64,000 bases of DNA from Asanoa ishikariensis. GTDB taxonomy: Bacteria; Actinomycetota; Actinomycetes; Mycobacteriales; Micromonosporaceae. The notes below the pieces were generated by a model. That model was not told the DNA's origin. It made no database searches and saw only the letters and a program-made list of their open reading frames with translations. Numbering within the stretch: position 1 is the first letter of the stretch; every line of letters begins with the position of its first letter. The DNA is taken from NCBI RefSeq assembly GCF_900107455.1, contig NZ_FNQB01000002.1, positions 62,001 to 126,000 on the forward strand. Direction: 5' to 3'. Both the position numbers and the translations under genes were made by a program. Positions 17,458 to 25,336 of this stretch are shown here, in pieces.

Positions 17458-18249
17458 CTAGCGGCCTTCGAAGGTGGGCTTCTGCTTGTTGACGAAGGCG
17501 GCCGTGGCGTTGCGGTGGTCGGCGGTGGCGCCGCTGATCGATTGGGCCTGTGCCTCGGCGGACAGCGCGTCCTGGAGCGTGCCGGCGTCGCCGACGGAGA
17601 GCTCGCGCTTGATCGCCGCGTAGGCCACCGTGGGTCCCGCGGCCAGCCGGGCGGCCAGCTCCTGAGCAGCCGGCAGCACCTCGGCGTCGGTGTCGACCAC
17701 GCGGGTCAGCAGGCCCAGCCGGTGCGCGTCGTCGGCCTTGACCTGCTCGGCCAGCATCAGCATCTCGATCGCCTTGGCGTGCCCGACGAGCCGGGGCAGC
17801 GACCAGGACAGGCCGGTGTCGGCGGCCAGGCCGACGTTGGCGAACGCCATCAGGAACGACGTGCTCGGGCCGCCGATGCGGAAGTCGGCCAGCAGCGCCA
17901 GGCCGGCGCCCGCTCCGGCCGCCATGCCGCCGACGGCGGCGATCACCGGCTTGGGCATGCTGCCCAGCTTGGACGCGATCGGGTTGTAGTGCCGGCGGAC
18001 CGTGTCGAGCGAGTCGGTGGTGCCGGACTCCAACACGCCGACGTGCTCGCGGAGATCCTGGCCGGTGCAGAACGCCCGGCCGGCACCGGCCAGCACCACG
18101 GCGCGGCAGGAGCGGTCGGTCTCCAGCGCCGCGAGGGCGTCGCGGAGCGCCTCCTTGAGCGGCACGTCGAGCGCGTTCATCGCCTCGGGCCGGTTGAGGG
18201 TCAGCGTCACCACGGCGTCGGTGCGGTCGACCAGCAGCACGTCACTCAC
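17458..18249 (-). CDS. Enoyl-CoA hydratase/isomerase, PaaG-like
   Basis: The protein has 263 aa of the crotonase fold: LTLNRPEAMNALDVPLKEAL, AVVLAGAGRAFCTGQDLREH and the oxyanion region KPVIAAVGGMAAGAGAGLALLADFRI. The sequence AFCTGQDL, with DTGLSWSLPRLVG in the active-site loop, resembles PaaG/PaaB isomerases of phenylacetate breakdown more than short-chain hydratases. It follows the PaaX-like regulator gene by 3 nt, which strengthens an aromatic acyl-CoA role. The other paa genes are not in the window. The exact substrate is inferred. Confidence 0.8.
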   Translation of the reverse strand: MSDVLLVDRTDAVVTLTLNRPEAMNALDVPLKEALRDALAALETDRSCRAVVLAGAGRAFCTGQDLREHVGVLESGTTDSLDTVRRHYNPIASKLGSMPKPVIAAVGGMAAGAGAGLALLADFRIGGPSTSFLMAFANVGLAADTGLSWSLPRLVGHAKAIEMLMLAEQVKADDAHRLGLLTRVVDTDAEVLPAAQELAARLAAGPTVAYAAIKRELSVGDAGTLQDALSAEAQAQSISGATADHRNATAAFVNKQKPTFEGR

Positions 18250-18252
18250 GTG

Positions 18253-19071
18253 TCAGGAACCTTTCGATCGGGCGGCCCGCAGGCCCGCTTCGAGACAGCT
18301 TTCCACGTAGCGGTCGGCGGCCGGGCGCAGCCGCGTGGCGTGCCGGTCGAAGAACGCGGCGGCGTTGGTGCCGGCCCAGCGCTCCGGCAGCAGCGCGGGC
18401 GGAAGCTGCGGGTCGCGGAACAGGAACGTGCGCCAGGCGTGCACGAGCCGGAACCGGGCCGCGTACGCGAGCTCGTCCTCGCTGCGCGGCGTCACGTGCG
18501 TCAGCAGCGGGCGCTGTTCGGCGACGAAGGCCTCGTACGCGTTGCCGATCTCGGACAGGTCCCAGGCCCGGCGGACGACCGCCATCGCACCGGACGTGCC
18601 GGCGGCGTGTGTCGCGGTGAACCGTTCGTAGCCGATGCCGGTCTCGACGAGCATGGCGTCGACGTCGACGCCGGGCCGGGTGGCGACCCAGGTGCGCTCG
18701 TCGAGCATGCCGTAACCGAGGTAGCTGAGGTTCGCGCCGAGGCGTTGGCGTTCGCGACGCGCCGCCGGAGCCTCCAGGACGATCAGGTCGAAGCGCCCGT
18801 CCCAGCCCGGCCGGTTGGTGCGGTAGATCCGGGCGGCGGCCTCGTCGAGTCGGCGGGCCGCCTTCGACGTGATCAGATAGCCCGGTCCGGCGGCCAGTCG
18901 CAGGGGGTGCAGCCAGCCTTGTCGCACCATGCGGGACACGGCTGTCCGAACTGCGGGCGGTGCGATGCCGAGGGGTGCGAGCAGGCGAACCAACGCCGCC
19001 ACGGGAGCCCTGCCGCCGCGCGGGCGCAGGTAGTCACCGTAGAGGTCGAAGAGTGCCGACCGTGCCTGCAT
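18253..19071 (-). CDS. PaaX family transcriptional regulator
   Basis: The protein has 272 aa. The N-terminal winged helix (LFDLYGDYLRPRGGRAPVAA, APPAVRTAVSRMVRQGWL) and the C-terminal PaaX domain (FDLIVLEAP, RTWVATRPGV, RPLLTHVTPRSEDELAYAARF, RTFLFRDPQLPPALLPERWAG) are complete. PaaX proteins repress phenylacetate genes and are released by phenylacetyl-CoA. The gene is the first of a two-gene operon with the enoyl-CoA hydratase. A 9-bp inverted repeat straddles its probable promoter (19082-19120), so autoregulation is likely. Confidence 0.88.
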   Translation of the reverse strand: MQARSALFDLYGDYLRPRGGRAPVAALVRLLAPLGIAPPAVRTAVSRMVRQGWLHPLRLAAGPGYLITSKAARRLDEAAARIYRTNRPGWDGRFDLIVLEAPAARRERQRLGANLSYLGYGMLDERTWVATRPGVDVDAMLVETGIGYERFTATHAAGTSGAMAVVRRAWDLSEIGNAYEAFVAEQRPLLTHVTPRSEDELAYAARFRLVHAWRTFLFRDPQLPPALLPERWAGTNAAAFFDRHATRLRPAADRYVESCLEAGLRAARSKGS

Positions 19072-19081
19072 GACCGCACAT

Positions 19082-19120
19082 TGTGACAGCCACTTTCAAG
19101 ATAAGCTAGATGCTGTCACA
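19082..19120 (-). promoter_or_regulatory. PaaX-type operator and promoter
   Basis: TGTGACAGC (19082-19090) and GCTGTCACA (19112-19120) are perfect 9-bp inverted arms, 30 bp apart centre to centre. Between them, on the minus strand, TATCTT (19103-19098) fits a -10, with TTGATG overlapping the distal arm as a -35. The proximal arm would cover the transcript start of the paaX-like gene. Confidence 0.6.
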
Positions 19121-19289
19121 TCAATACCGGCTCGGTTTGGGCCCAGCGGTGGTTATCAGGGAAAATCATTGGTCGGCGCCCTGCGAGGCGCCCTCGGGTA
19201 ATACGGTGCCACGGGCCGTAGCGTGGTGCCGCCGGTACGAAGAGGCTGTGGGATAACCCACCACCCTGGCGAGTCTGAGGGGAGACAAC

Positions 19290-19457
19290 ATGGCGGCGAT
19301 GAAGCCGCGGACGGGCGATGGTCCGCTGGAGGTCACCAAGGAGGGCCGGGGCATCGTGATGCGGGTTCCGCTGGAAGGCGGAGGGCGGCTCGTCGTTGAG
19401 ATGACCCCTGACGAGGCCAACGCGCTCGGTGACGCACTGAAGACCGCTGCCGGCTGA
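19290..19457 (+). CDS. DUF3117 small conserved protein (Rv1211-like)
   Basis: The protein has 55 aa. The sequence MAAMKPRTGDGPLEVTKEGR continues into IVMRVPLEGGGRLVVEMTPDEA, almost identical to the highly conserved actinobacterial DUF3117 protein (Rv1211 in M. tuberculosis). Function is unknown; the extreme conservation suggests an essential contact. GGGGAG lies 6 nt upstream of the ATG. A strong hairpin terminator follows 12 nt after the stop, so the gene is its own transcription unit, transcribed divergently from the paaX-like operon. Confidence 0.9.
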   Translation: MAAMKPRTGDGPLEVTKEGRGIVMRVPLEGGGRLVVEMTPDEANALGDALKTAAG

Positions 19458-19468
19458 CGTCCGAACGC

Positions 19469-19502
19469 GCCCGCCGGCATGCCCCCCGGGCTGCCGGCGG
19501 GC
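19469..19502 (+). terminator. Strong hairpin terminator after DUF3117 gene
   Basis: An 11-bp perfect stem, GCCCGCCGGCA and TGCCGGCGGGC, has a 12-nt loop and is followed by CTCCTTTG. The T-run is short but typical for high-GC terminators. Confidence 0.7.
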
Positions 19503-19558
19503 CTCCTTTGTCCGAGGACAGCCCGCGCAGGACAGCTCAGCACAACCCGGAGGCCGGC

Positions 19559-20977
19559 GTGCCCACATTCCGTTTTATCGACCCCGCCGACGTAGACGCC
19601 GACACGCTCGTCGTGCCCACCCGGGCCGGGGTGCCGCTGCCTGACGGACTGCCGGCCGACGTGGTCGCGCTGGCCGTCGACCACAGCGGCAAGGGCGGGG
19701 TCGTCGAGGTGCTGCCCCGGCCGACCCAACGCCCGTCGAAGGTCCTGCTGGTCGGCGTGGGCGACGGCGGGGCCAGCGGGTGGCGCGCCGCCGGTGCCGG
19801 GCTCGCCCGGTCCACGGCCCGCACGAGCACCGTCACGGTCGTCCTGCCGGCGGGCGACGACACCGATCTCCGCGCGTTCGCCGAAGGCGTCCTGCTCGGT
19901 TCCTACCGCTTCCGGCTCGGCGCGCCGCGCCCCGACGCGCCGCCGGCGCTCGACGAGGTGCTGCTGGCCGGCACGCCCGACGAGGCCGCGCTGGCCACCG
20001 CCCGGGCGACCGCCGAGGCCACGATGCTGGCCCGCGACCTGACCAACATGCCGTCCGACGAGAAGACGCCGGAGTGGTTCGCCGAGCAGGTCAGCGCTGC
20101 CGCGGCGGCGTACGACGGCCTGACCATCTCCGTTCGTGAGCCGGAGCAGCTCGCGGCCGAGGGCTTCGGCGGCATCCTGGCCGTCGGCGGCGGGTCGTCG
20201 CGTGGACCCCGCCTGGTCGAGCTGACCTGGTCGCCGGCGCAGGCGACCCAACACGTCGTGCTGGTCGGCAAGGGCATCACGTTCGACACCGGCGGCATCT
20301 CGATCAAGCCGCGCGACGCGATGAAGCTCATGCGCAAAGACATGGGCGGCGCGGCGGCCGTCGTGGCCGCGACGATCGCCGCCGCGGCGCTGCGCCTCCC
20401 CGTTCGGGTGACGGCGCTCGCCCCGCTCGCCGAAAACTTGGTCAGCGGCTCGGCCTTCCGGCCCGGTGACGTGATCCGGCATTACGGCGGGCGCACCAGC
20501 GAGAGCAACAACAGCGACGCCGAGGGCCGGCTGGTGCTGGCCGACGCGCTCGCCTACGCGGTCGACCGGCTCGACCCCGATCTGATCGTCGACCTGGCCA
20601 CGCTGACCGGGGCCAATGCGGTCGCGCTCGGCAAGCGCACCGCGGCCCTCTACAGCGACAACGACGGGCTGGCCAAGTCGTTCGCCGAGGCCGCCACCGA
20701 CGCCGGTGAGCAGGTCTGGCGGATGCCGCTGACGACCGACTACCGCGACTTCCTCAGCAGCGAGCTAGCCGACCTGAGCAGCATCGCCTCGGAGGGCGGG
20801 GCCGGCTCGGTGATGGCCGCGCTCTATCTCGCCGAGTTCGCCGGGCCGCTGCGTGATCGATGGGTGCACATCGACATGTCGGCGCCGTCGTGGATCGAGT
20901 CCGACAGTTCCGAACTGTCCAAGGGCGCGACCGGCTGGGGCGTACGCACCCTTCTCCGCTGGCTGGCGAGCCTCTAA
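19559..20977 (+). CDS. pepA: Leucyl aminopeptidase (M17)
   Basis: The protein has 472 aa from the GTG at 19559, with GGAGG 5 nt before it; an upstream in-frame TTG at 19508 is less likely. The C-terminal catalytic domain shows all M17 metal ligands: VGKGITFDTGGISIKP (Lys and Asp), MRKDMGGAAAV (Asp) and NNSDAEGRLVLADAL (Asp, Glu, Arg), with Ser replacing the common Thr in the signature. The enzyme is a cytosolic hexameric metallo-aminopeptidase acting on N-terminal Leu and other residues. The stop TAA abuts the opposing O-methyltransferase stop. Confidence 0.92.
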   Translation: MPTFRFIDPADVDADTLVVPTRAGVPLPDGLPADVVALAVDHSGKGGVVEVLPRPTQRPSKVLLVGVGDGGASGWRAAGAGLARSTARTSTVTVVLPAGDDTDLRAFAEGVLLGSYRFRLGAPRPDAPPALDEVLLAGTPDEAALATARATAEATMLARDLTNMPSDEKTPEWFAEQVSAAAAAYDGLTISVREPEQLAAEGFGGILAVGGGSSRGPRLVELTWSPAQATQHVVLVGKGITFDTGGISIKPRDAMKLMRKDMGGAAAVVAATIAAAALRLPVRVTALAPLAENLVSGSAFRPGDVIRHYGGRTSESNNSDAEGRLVLADALAYAVDRLDPDLIVDLATLTGANAVALGKRTAALYSDNDGLAKSFAEAATDAGEQVWRMPLTTDYRDFLSSELADLSSIASEGGAGSVMAALYLAEFAGPLRDRWVHIDMSAPSWIESDSSELSKGATGWGVRTLLRWLASL

Positions 20978-21619
20978 TTAGCGGCGGACCGCGGTGAGCA
21001 GGCCGGCACCGGTGGGCAGCAGCGCCGGGACCCAGTCGTCGGAGTCGCGTAGGTCCTTGACGACCTCGCGGATCAGCACCGTCTCCGGGTCACGGGCGGC
21101 CGGGTCACCGATCCGGCCGCCGGCCAGGGCGTTGTTGACGGCGAGCACGCCGCCGACGCGCAGCAGCCGGCGGGCGGCGGCGACGCAGGCCGCGTACTCG
21201 GTCGGGTCAGCGTCGACGAACACCAGGTCGTATCCGCCGTCGGTGAGCCGGGGCAGCACGTCCAGGGCACGCCCGGTGATGATCCGCGTACGCGACGGCG
21301 CGAAGCCGGCCTCCTGGAAGATCCGCCGGGCCACCCGCTGGTGCTCGTTCTCGACGTCGATCGTGGTCAGCACGCCGTCACGGCGCATGCCCCGGAGCAG
21401 CCAGACGCCGCTCACCCCGGTGCCGGTGCCGATCTCGACGAGTGACCGGGCGTTTCCCGCGGCGGCCAGCAGACGCAACGCCGCGCCGGCGCCTGGTGTC
21501 ACGCATTCCAGCCCGACCTCGTCGGCGAGCCGGCGCGCGGTCTGGAGCACCAGGTCCTCAGGCGGGTACGCGTCGGCGAACTGCAGCGCCTGCGCGCAGG
21601 CCTGGCCGGCGGTGCCCAT
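20978..21619 (-). CDS. O-methyltransferase (Rv1220c-like)
   Basis: The protein has 213 aa from the ATG at 21619, which has GGAGG 7 nt upstream; the longer open frame upstream is spurious. It is a class I SAM methyltransferase of the catechol-OMT type: LVEIGTGTGVSGVWLLRGM (SAM motif I), LTTIDVENEHQRVARRIF, YDLVFVDADPTEYAAC, and GGVLAVNNALAGGRI. Mycobacterial Rv1220c is the counterpart and also lies beside htrA. The substrate is unknown. In mycobacteria sigE and rseA lie between this gene and htrA; here only 170 nt separate them. Confidence 0.85.
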   Translation of the reverse strand: MGTAGQACAQALQFADAYPPEDLVLQTARRLADEVGLECVTPGAGAALRLLAAAGNARSLVEIGTGTGVSGVWLLRGMRRDGVLTTIDVENEHQRVARRIFQEAGFAPSRTRIITGRALDVLPRLTDGGYDLVFVDADPTEYAACVAAARRLLRVGGVLAVNNALAGGRIGDPAARDPETVLIREVVKDLRDSDDWVPALLPTGAGLLTAVRR

Positions 21620-21789
21620 GGGTGAACCTCCGTGCGAGGGGGAGCGGGGGGACCGGGTATGAGCGTAGAGCGCACCGTCGGTGTTGGATGGACGGGCGGT
21701 GCCCGGAGGCCGTTCGGCAACTGCTGAATGCTCTTCAGGTATCCATGTAATCCTTGAGTCGGGGTAGTGGGCGGCGACCGGGAGGCGAC

Positions 21790-23139
21790 GTGACCGACGG
21801 CTGGAACGGCTATCAGCCTGGCCGGCCTGCGGGCCAACAGGCCCCGGGCCCGTTGCCGTCCAGCCCCGCACCGTCGTACCCCGTGTCGCCCGGTCCGATG
21901 CCGTCGCCGTACGCCGCGCCCCCCGGCTCCGTGCCGGCCAGCCCGTGGTGGTCCGACGCGTTGGGAGATCCCTGGCGCGACCCGCACGCGCCGGCCGCGG
22001 TCGTGCTCCCGCCCGGCCCGACCGGTGCCGCGGAGCCCGAGCGCGTGGTCGACCCGAACGCGCCGCGCCCGCCCGGCAACCGCTCGGTGCTGGTCGTCGC
22101 CGTGGTCTCCGCCCTGCTCGCCGGCCTGCTCGGCGGCTCACTCGGCTACGCGTTCGCCGCCCGCAACGGCGTCGGCGGGGGCACCGCACTCGGCGGCAAC
22201 GGCGCGACGCCACCGGCCGCGGCCAACCGCCCCCCGGACTCGCTGGCCGGCGTCGCCGCGCGGCTGCTGCCCAGCGTGGTCACCGTCCGGGTGGCGTCGA
22301 GCGAAGGGTCCAGCCTCGGTTCGGGCTTCGTGGTGTCGGCCGACGGTTACGTCATCACCAACGACCACGTGGTCGAGGGTGGCGGCACGAAGACGTACAC
22401 GGCGGTCTTCAGCGACGGCAGCGTCGCCTCGGCCAAGCTGGTCGGCCAGGACCCGGAGTCCGACATCGCGGTGATCAAGTTGGCCCGCGAGGGCCTGACG
22501 CCCATCGAGTTCGGCGACTCCGACACCATCGCGGTCGGCGACCCGGTGCTGGCCATCGGTTCGCCGCTGGCGCTGGCCAACACGGTCACCTCCGGCATCG
22601 TCAGCGCGGTCGACCGCACGATCCAGGCGGGCGACCCGGGCGGGCCGGTCCGCTACTACGCGGCCATCCAGACCGACGCCGCCGTCAACCAGGGCAACTC
22701 GGGCGGCCCGCTGGTCGACGGCGGTGGCCGGGTGATCGGCGTCAACGCGGTGATCAAGTCGGTGTCCGCCGACGACCAGACCGCCGGCAACATCGGCCTG
22801 GCCTTCGCCATCCCGATCAACCAGGCGAAACGGGTCGCGCAGGACATCATCGACACCGGCAAGGCCCGCCGCACGGTGATCGGCGCCAAGGTGACCAATG
22901 GGCGCACCACCGGCACCGGCGTCCGCCTCGACACGGTCGAGCCGGGCGGCCCGGCCGAGTCGGCCGGCCTGCGCGCCGGCGACATCGTGACCAGGATCGA
23001 CCGCCACCCGCTGGAGGAGTCGACCGACCTGATCGCGCTGGTCCGCAAGTACGCGCCGGGCGCGGTGGTCACGGTCGAGTACCGGCGTGGGACGGAGACG
23101 CAGACCGCCTCGGTGACTTTGGCCGCAGACGCCCAGTAG
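21790..23139 (+). CDS. htrA: HtrA-type membrane serine protease with PDZ domain
   Basis: The protein has 449 aa from the GTG at 21790, with GGGAGG 4-5 nt upstream. Residues 1-95 are a Pro/Gly-rich cytoplasmic segment, followed by one membrane helix (VLVVAVVSALLAGLLGGSLG). The trypsin-like domain carries the triad His (VITNDHVVEGG), Asp (DPESDIAVIKL) and Ser (QGNSGGPLVDGG). The C-terminal PDZ domain starts at GTGVRLDTVEPGGPAESAGL. HtrA proteases act on misfolded or regulatory proteins outside the membrane. In related genomes sigE-rseA precedes it; here it directly follows the divergent methyltransferase gene. tatB follows in the same direction. Confidence 0.92.
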   Translation: MTDGWNGYQPGRPAGQQAPGPLPSSPAPSYPVSPGPMPSPYAAPPGSVPASPWWSDALGDPWRDPHAPAAVVLPPGPTGAAEPERVVDPNAPRPPGNRSVLVVAVVSALLAGLLGGSLGYAFAARNGVGGGTALGGNGATPPAAANRPPDSLAGVAARLLPSVVTVRVASSEGSSLGSGFVVSADGYVITNDHVVEGGGTKTYTAVFSDGSVASAKLVGQDPESDIAVIKLAREGLTPIEFGDSDTIAVGDPVLAIGSPLALANTVTSGIVSAVDRTIQAGDPGGPVRYYAAIQTDAAVNQGNSGGPLVDGGGRVIGVNAVIKSVSADDQTAGNIGLAFAIPINQAKRVAQDIIDTGKARRTVIGAKVTNGRTTGTGVRLDTVEPGGPAESAGLRAGDIVTRIDRHPLEESTDLIALVRKYAPGAVVTVEYRRGTETQTASVTLAADAQ

Positions 23140-23208
23140 CTTCGGCCGTTCCCTTCCCGCTCGGCCCGCGCGTATGGTTGCGCCGGGGATCGCACGAGGG
23201 AGGCCCGG

Positions 23209-23619
23209 TTGTTCGAGAACCTGAACTGGTGGGAGATCGGCCTGCTCGTGCTGGTCGCCCTGCTGATCTTCGGCGACAAGCTGCCGAACGTGATCACCGA
23301 CGGCCTGCGCATGGTCCGCAACCTGCGCAAGATGGCCACCAACGCGACCGGTGACCTGAGCCGTGAGCTCGGCACCGACATCCAGCTCGAAGACCTGCAC
23401 CCGAAGGCGTTCATCCGCAAGCACCTGATGAGCGAGGAAGAGCAGGAGTCGCTGCGCAAGCCGCTGCAGAAGATGTTCGACGACGCGAAGTCGGACCTCA
23501 GCGGCGTGCACCAGGATCTCAAGGACGTCGCGAAGGCGGCCGACATCAAGAGCCCGGCGACGGGCGCGGCCAGCGCACCAGCGCCGCCGGCCCGTCGCTC
23601 GTTCGACGACTACACGTAA
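23209..23619 (+). CDS. tatB: Twin-arginine translocase subunit TatB
   Basis: The protein has 136 aa from a TTG start with GGGAGG 8 nt upstream. It has the short hydrophobic helix, hinge and amphipathic helix of TatB: NWWEIGLLVLVALLIFGDKL followed by PNVITDGLRMVRNLRKM. The long charged C-terminus (ELGTDIQLEDLHPKAFIRKHL) is typical for actinobacterial TatB. It works with TatA and TatC to export folded proteins. Its position after htrA is conserved in actinobacteria. Confidence 0.9.
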   Translation: MFENLNWWEIGLLVLVALLIFGDKLPNVITDGLRMVRNLRKMATNATGDLSRELGTDIQLEDLHPKAFIRKHLMSEEEQESLRKPLQKMFDDAKSDLSGVHQDLKDVAKAADIKSPATGAASAPAPPARRSFDDYT

Positions 23620-23623
23620 ACCG

Positions 23624-24769
23624 CTAGCGCCCGGCGGGGCGCAGGCCCAGGGGCTTGCCGATCAGCGACTCGCGGCGCACCGCCAGCCGGTCTGCCACCG
23701 CCGAGATGGCCTGGGCGGCCGGGGCGTCCGGCTCGGAGAGCACGATCGGCAGGCCGGCGTCGCCGGCCTCGCGGACCCGGGTGTCCAGCGGGATCTGGCC
23801 CAGCAGCGGCACCTCGGCGCCCAGCGTGCGGCTCAGCTTGTCGGCGACCACCTGGCCGCCGCCGGAGCCGAAGATCTCCATCCGCTCGCCGGTCGGCAGC
23901 TCGAGCCACGACATGTTCTCCACGACGCCGATCAGGCGCTGGTGGGTCTGCAGTGAGATCGCTCCGGCGCGCTCGGCGACCTCGGCCGCGGCCGTCTGCG
24001 GCGTGGTGACCACCAGGATCTCCGCGTTGGGCAGGAGCTGGGCCAGCGAGATCGCCACGTCGCCGGTGCCCGGCGGCAGGTCGAGCAGCAGCACGTCGAG
24101 GTCGCCCCAGTAGACGTCGGCGAGGAACTGCTGGAGCGCCCGATGCAGCATCGGGCCGCGCCAGACGACCGCCGCGTTCTCGGCGGTGAACATGCCGATC
24201 GAGATCACCTTCACGCCATGCGCCTCGGGCGGCATGATCATGTCTTCCACCCGGGTGGGGCGGCCGGTGGCGCCGAGCATCCGCGGCACCGAGTGGCCGT
24301 AGATGTCGGCGTCGACCACGCCGACGGACAGGCCGCGGGCGGCCAGCGCGGCGGCCAGGTTGACGGTGACGCTCGACTTGCCGACGCCGCCCTTGCCGCT
24401 GGCGATCGCGTACACCCGGGTGCGGGAACCCGGCTCGGCGAACGGGATCACCGGCTCGGCGCCGCCACCGCCGCGCAGACGGGTCTGCAGCTCCTGGCGC
24501 TGGTCCTTGCTCATGACGCCGAAGTCGACCAGCACGCCGCTGACGCCGGGCACGGCACTCACGGCACTGGTGATGTCGTTGTTCAACTTGTCGCGCAAGG
24601 GGCAACCGGCGACGGTCAGCAGCAGGTCGACGCGCACTAGCCCGTCTTCGTCGATCGTGAACGACTTGACCATGCCCAGATCGGTGATCGGGCGGTGAAT
24701 CTCTGGGTCGTCGACGGTGGCGAGGGCGGCCTGGATGGCTTCCTCACGAGACGTGGCAGGCGCAGACAT
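23624..24769 (-). CDS. mrp: Mrp/ApbC-type P-loop Fe-S cluster carrier
   Basis: The protein has 381 aa. The N-terminal MIP18 (DUF59) domain (ALATVDDPEIHRPITDLGMV, CPLRDKLNNDI) is followed by the Mrp ATPase: deviant Walker A SGKGGVGKSSVTVNLA, GVVDADIYGHSVPRMLG, and LDVLLLDLPPGTGDVAISLAQ. Mrp/NBP35 proteins carry Fe-S clusters to target enzymes; the metal-binding CxxC of NBP35 is not obvious here. The mycobacterial counterpart is Rv1229c. The stop lies 4 nt from the convergent tatB stop. The start appears leaderless (TACAGT at 6 nt). Confidence 0.9.
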   Translation of the reverse strand: MSAPATSREEAIQAALATVDDPEIHRPITDLGMVKSFTIDEDGLVRVDLLLTVAGCPLRDKLNNDITSAVSAVPGVSGVLVDFGVMSKDQRQELQTRLRGGGGAEPVIPFAEPGSRTRVYAIASGKGGVGKSSVTVNLAAALAARGLSVGVVDADIYGHSVPRMLGATGRPTRVEDMIMPPEAHGVKVISIGMFTAENAAVVWRGPMLHRALQQFLADVYWGDLDVLLLDLPPGTGDVAISLAQLLPNAEILVVTTPQTAAAEVAERAGAISLQTHQRLIGVVENMSWLELPTGERMEIFGSGGGQVVADKLSRTLGAEVPLLGQIPLDTRVREAGDAGLPIVLSEPDAPAAQAISAVADRLAVRRESLIGKPLGLRPAGR

Positions 24770-24775
24770 GCTGCA

Positions 24776-24781
24776 ACTGTA
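24776..24781 (-). promoter_or_regulatory. Leaderless -10 element of mrp
   Basis: TACAGT is read on the minus strand, 6 nt before the ATG at 24769, with no Shine-Dalgarno. Confidence 0.45.
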
Positions 24782-24790
24782 TGCCGGACG

Positions 24791-25336
24791 TCAGGCGTCG
24801 GTGTCCGCGTGGTCGTCCGGTTCGGCCAGGCTTTGCTTCGACTTGCGCTTGCGCCGTCGCTGGATCTCGTCGAGGTCCTCCGCGAGCCGGCCGAGTTCCG
24901 AGCGGAGGAAGTCGCGGGTCGCCAGCTCGCCGATCGCGAGCCGCAACGACGCGATCTCGCGTGTCAGGTATTCGGTGTCGGCCTTCTGCGCCGCCGCCCG
25001 CCGCCGGTCCTCCTCCAACGAGACGCGGTCCCGGTCGGCCTGCCGGTTCTGCGCGAGCAGTATCAGCGGCGCGGCGTACGACGCCTGCAACGAGAGGATC
25101 AGGGTCAGGAACGTGAAGGTGTACGGGTCGAAGCGCCAGCCCGACGGTGCCAATGTGTTCCAGCCCACCCAGAGCAGGATCACGATGCTCATGTAGACGA
25201 GGAACTTCGCCGTGCCGAGCGCCCGGGCGATCGCCTCCGACCAGCGACCGAAGGATTCCGGGTCGAACCGGGGCAGTTTCAGCCGGTGCGGCTCACGCGG
25301 CTGGTCGAGCCGTGCGGGTGGGCGTGGCTCAGCCAT
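24791..25336 (-). CDS. DUF1003 two-TM membrane protein
   Basis: The protein has 181 aa. Two membrane segments (FLVYMSIVILLWVGWNTLA and FLTLILSLQASYAAPLILLA) have the DUF1003 hallmark YTFTFLTLILSLQASYAAPLI between and within them. A charged coiled coil (about 110-165) and a Lys/Arg-rich end follow. Function is unknown; it is the counterpart of Rv1231c. Its start overlaps the stop of the upstream MgtE-N/CBS gene by 8 nt, so the two are translated together. Confidence 0.85.
   Translation of the reverse strand: MAEPRPPARLDQPREPHRLKLPRFDPESFGRWSEAIARALGTAKFLVYMSIVILLWVGWNTLAPSGWRFDPYTFTFLTLILSLQASYAAPLILLAQNRQADRDRVSLEEDRRRAAAQKADTEYLTREIASLRLAIGELATRDFLRSELGRLAEDLDEIQRRRKRKSKQSLAEPDDHADTDA

Noticed and set aside
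20978-22213. 411-codon version of the O-methyltransferase
   Set aside because: The extra N-terminus is Arg-rich and lies opposite the HtrA gene start. The ATG at 21619 has a clear ribosome site.
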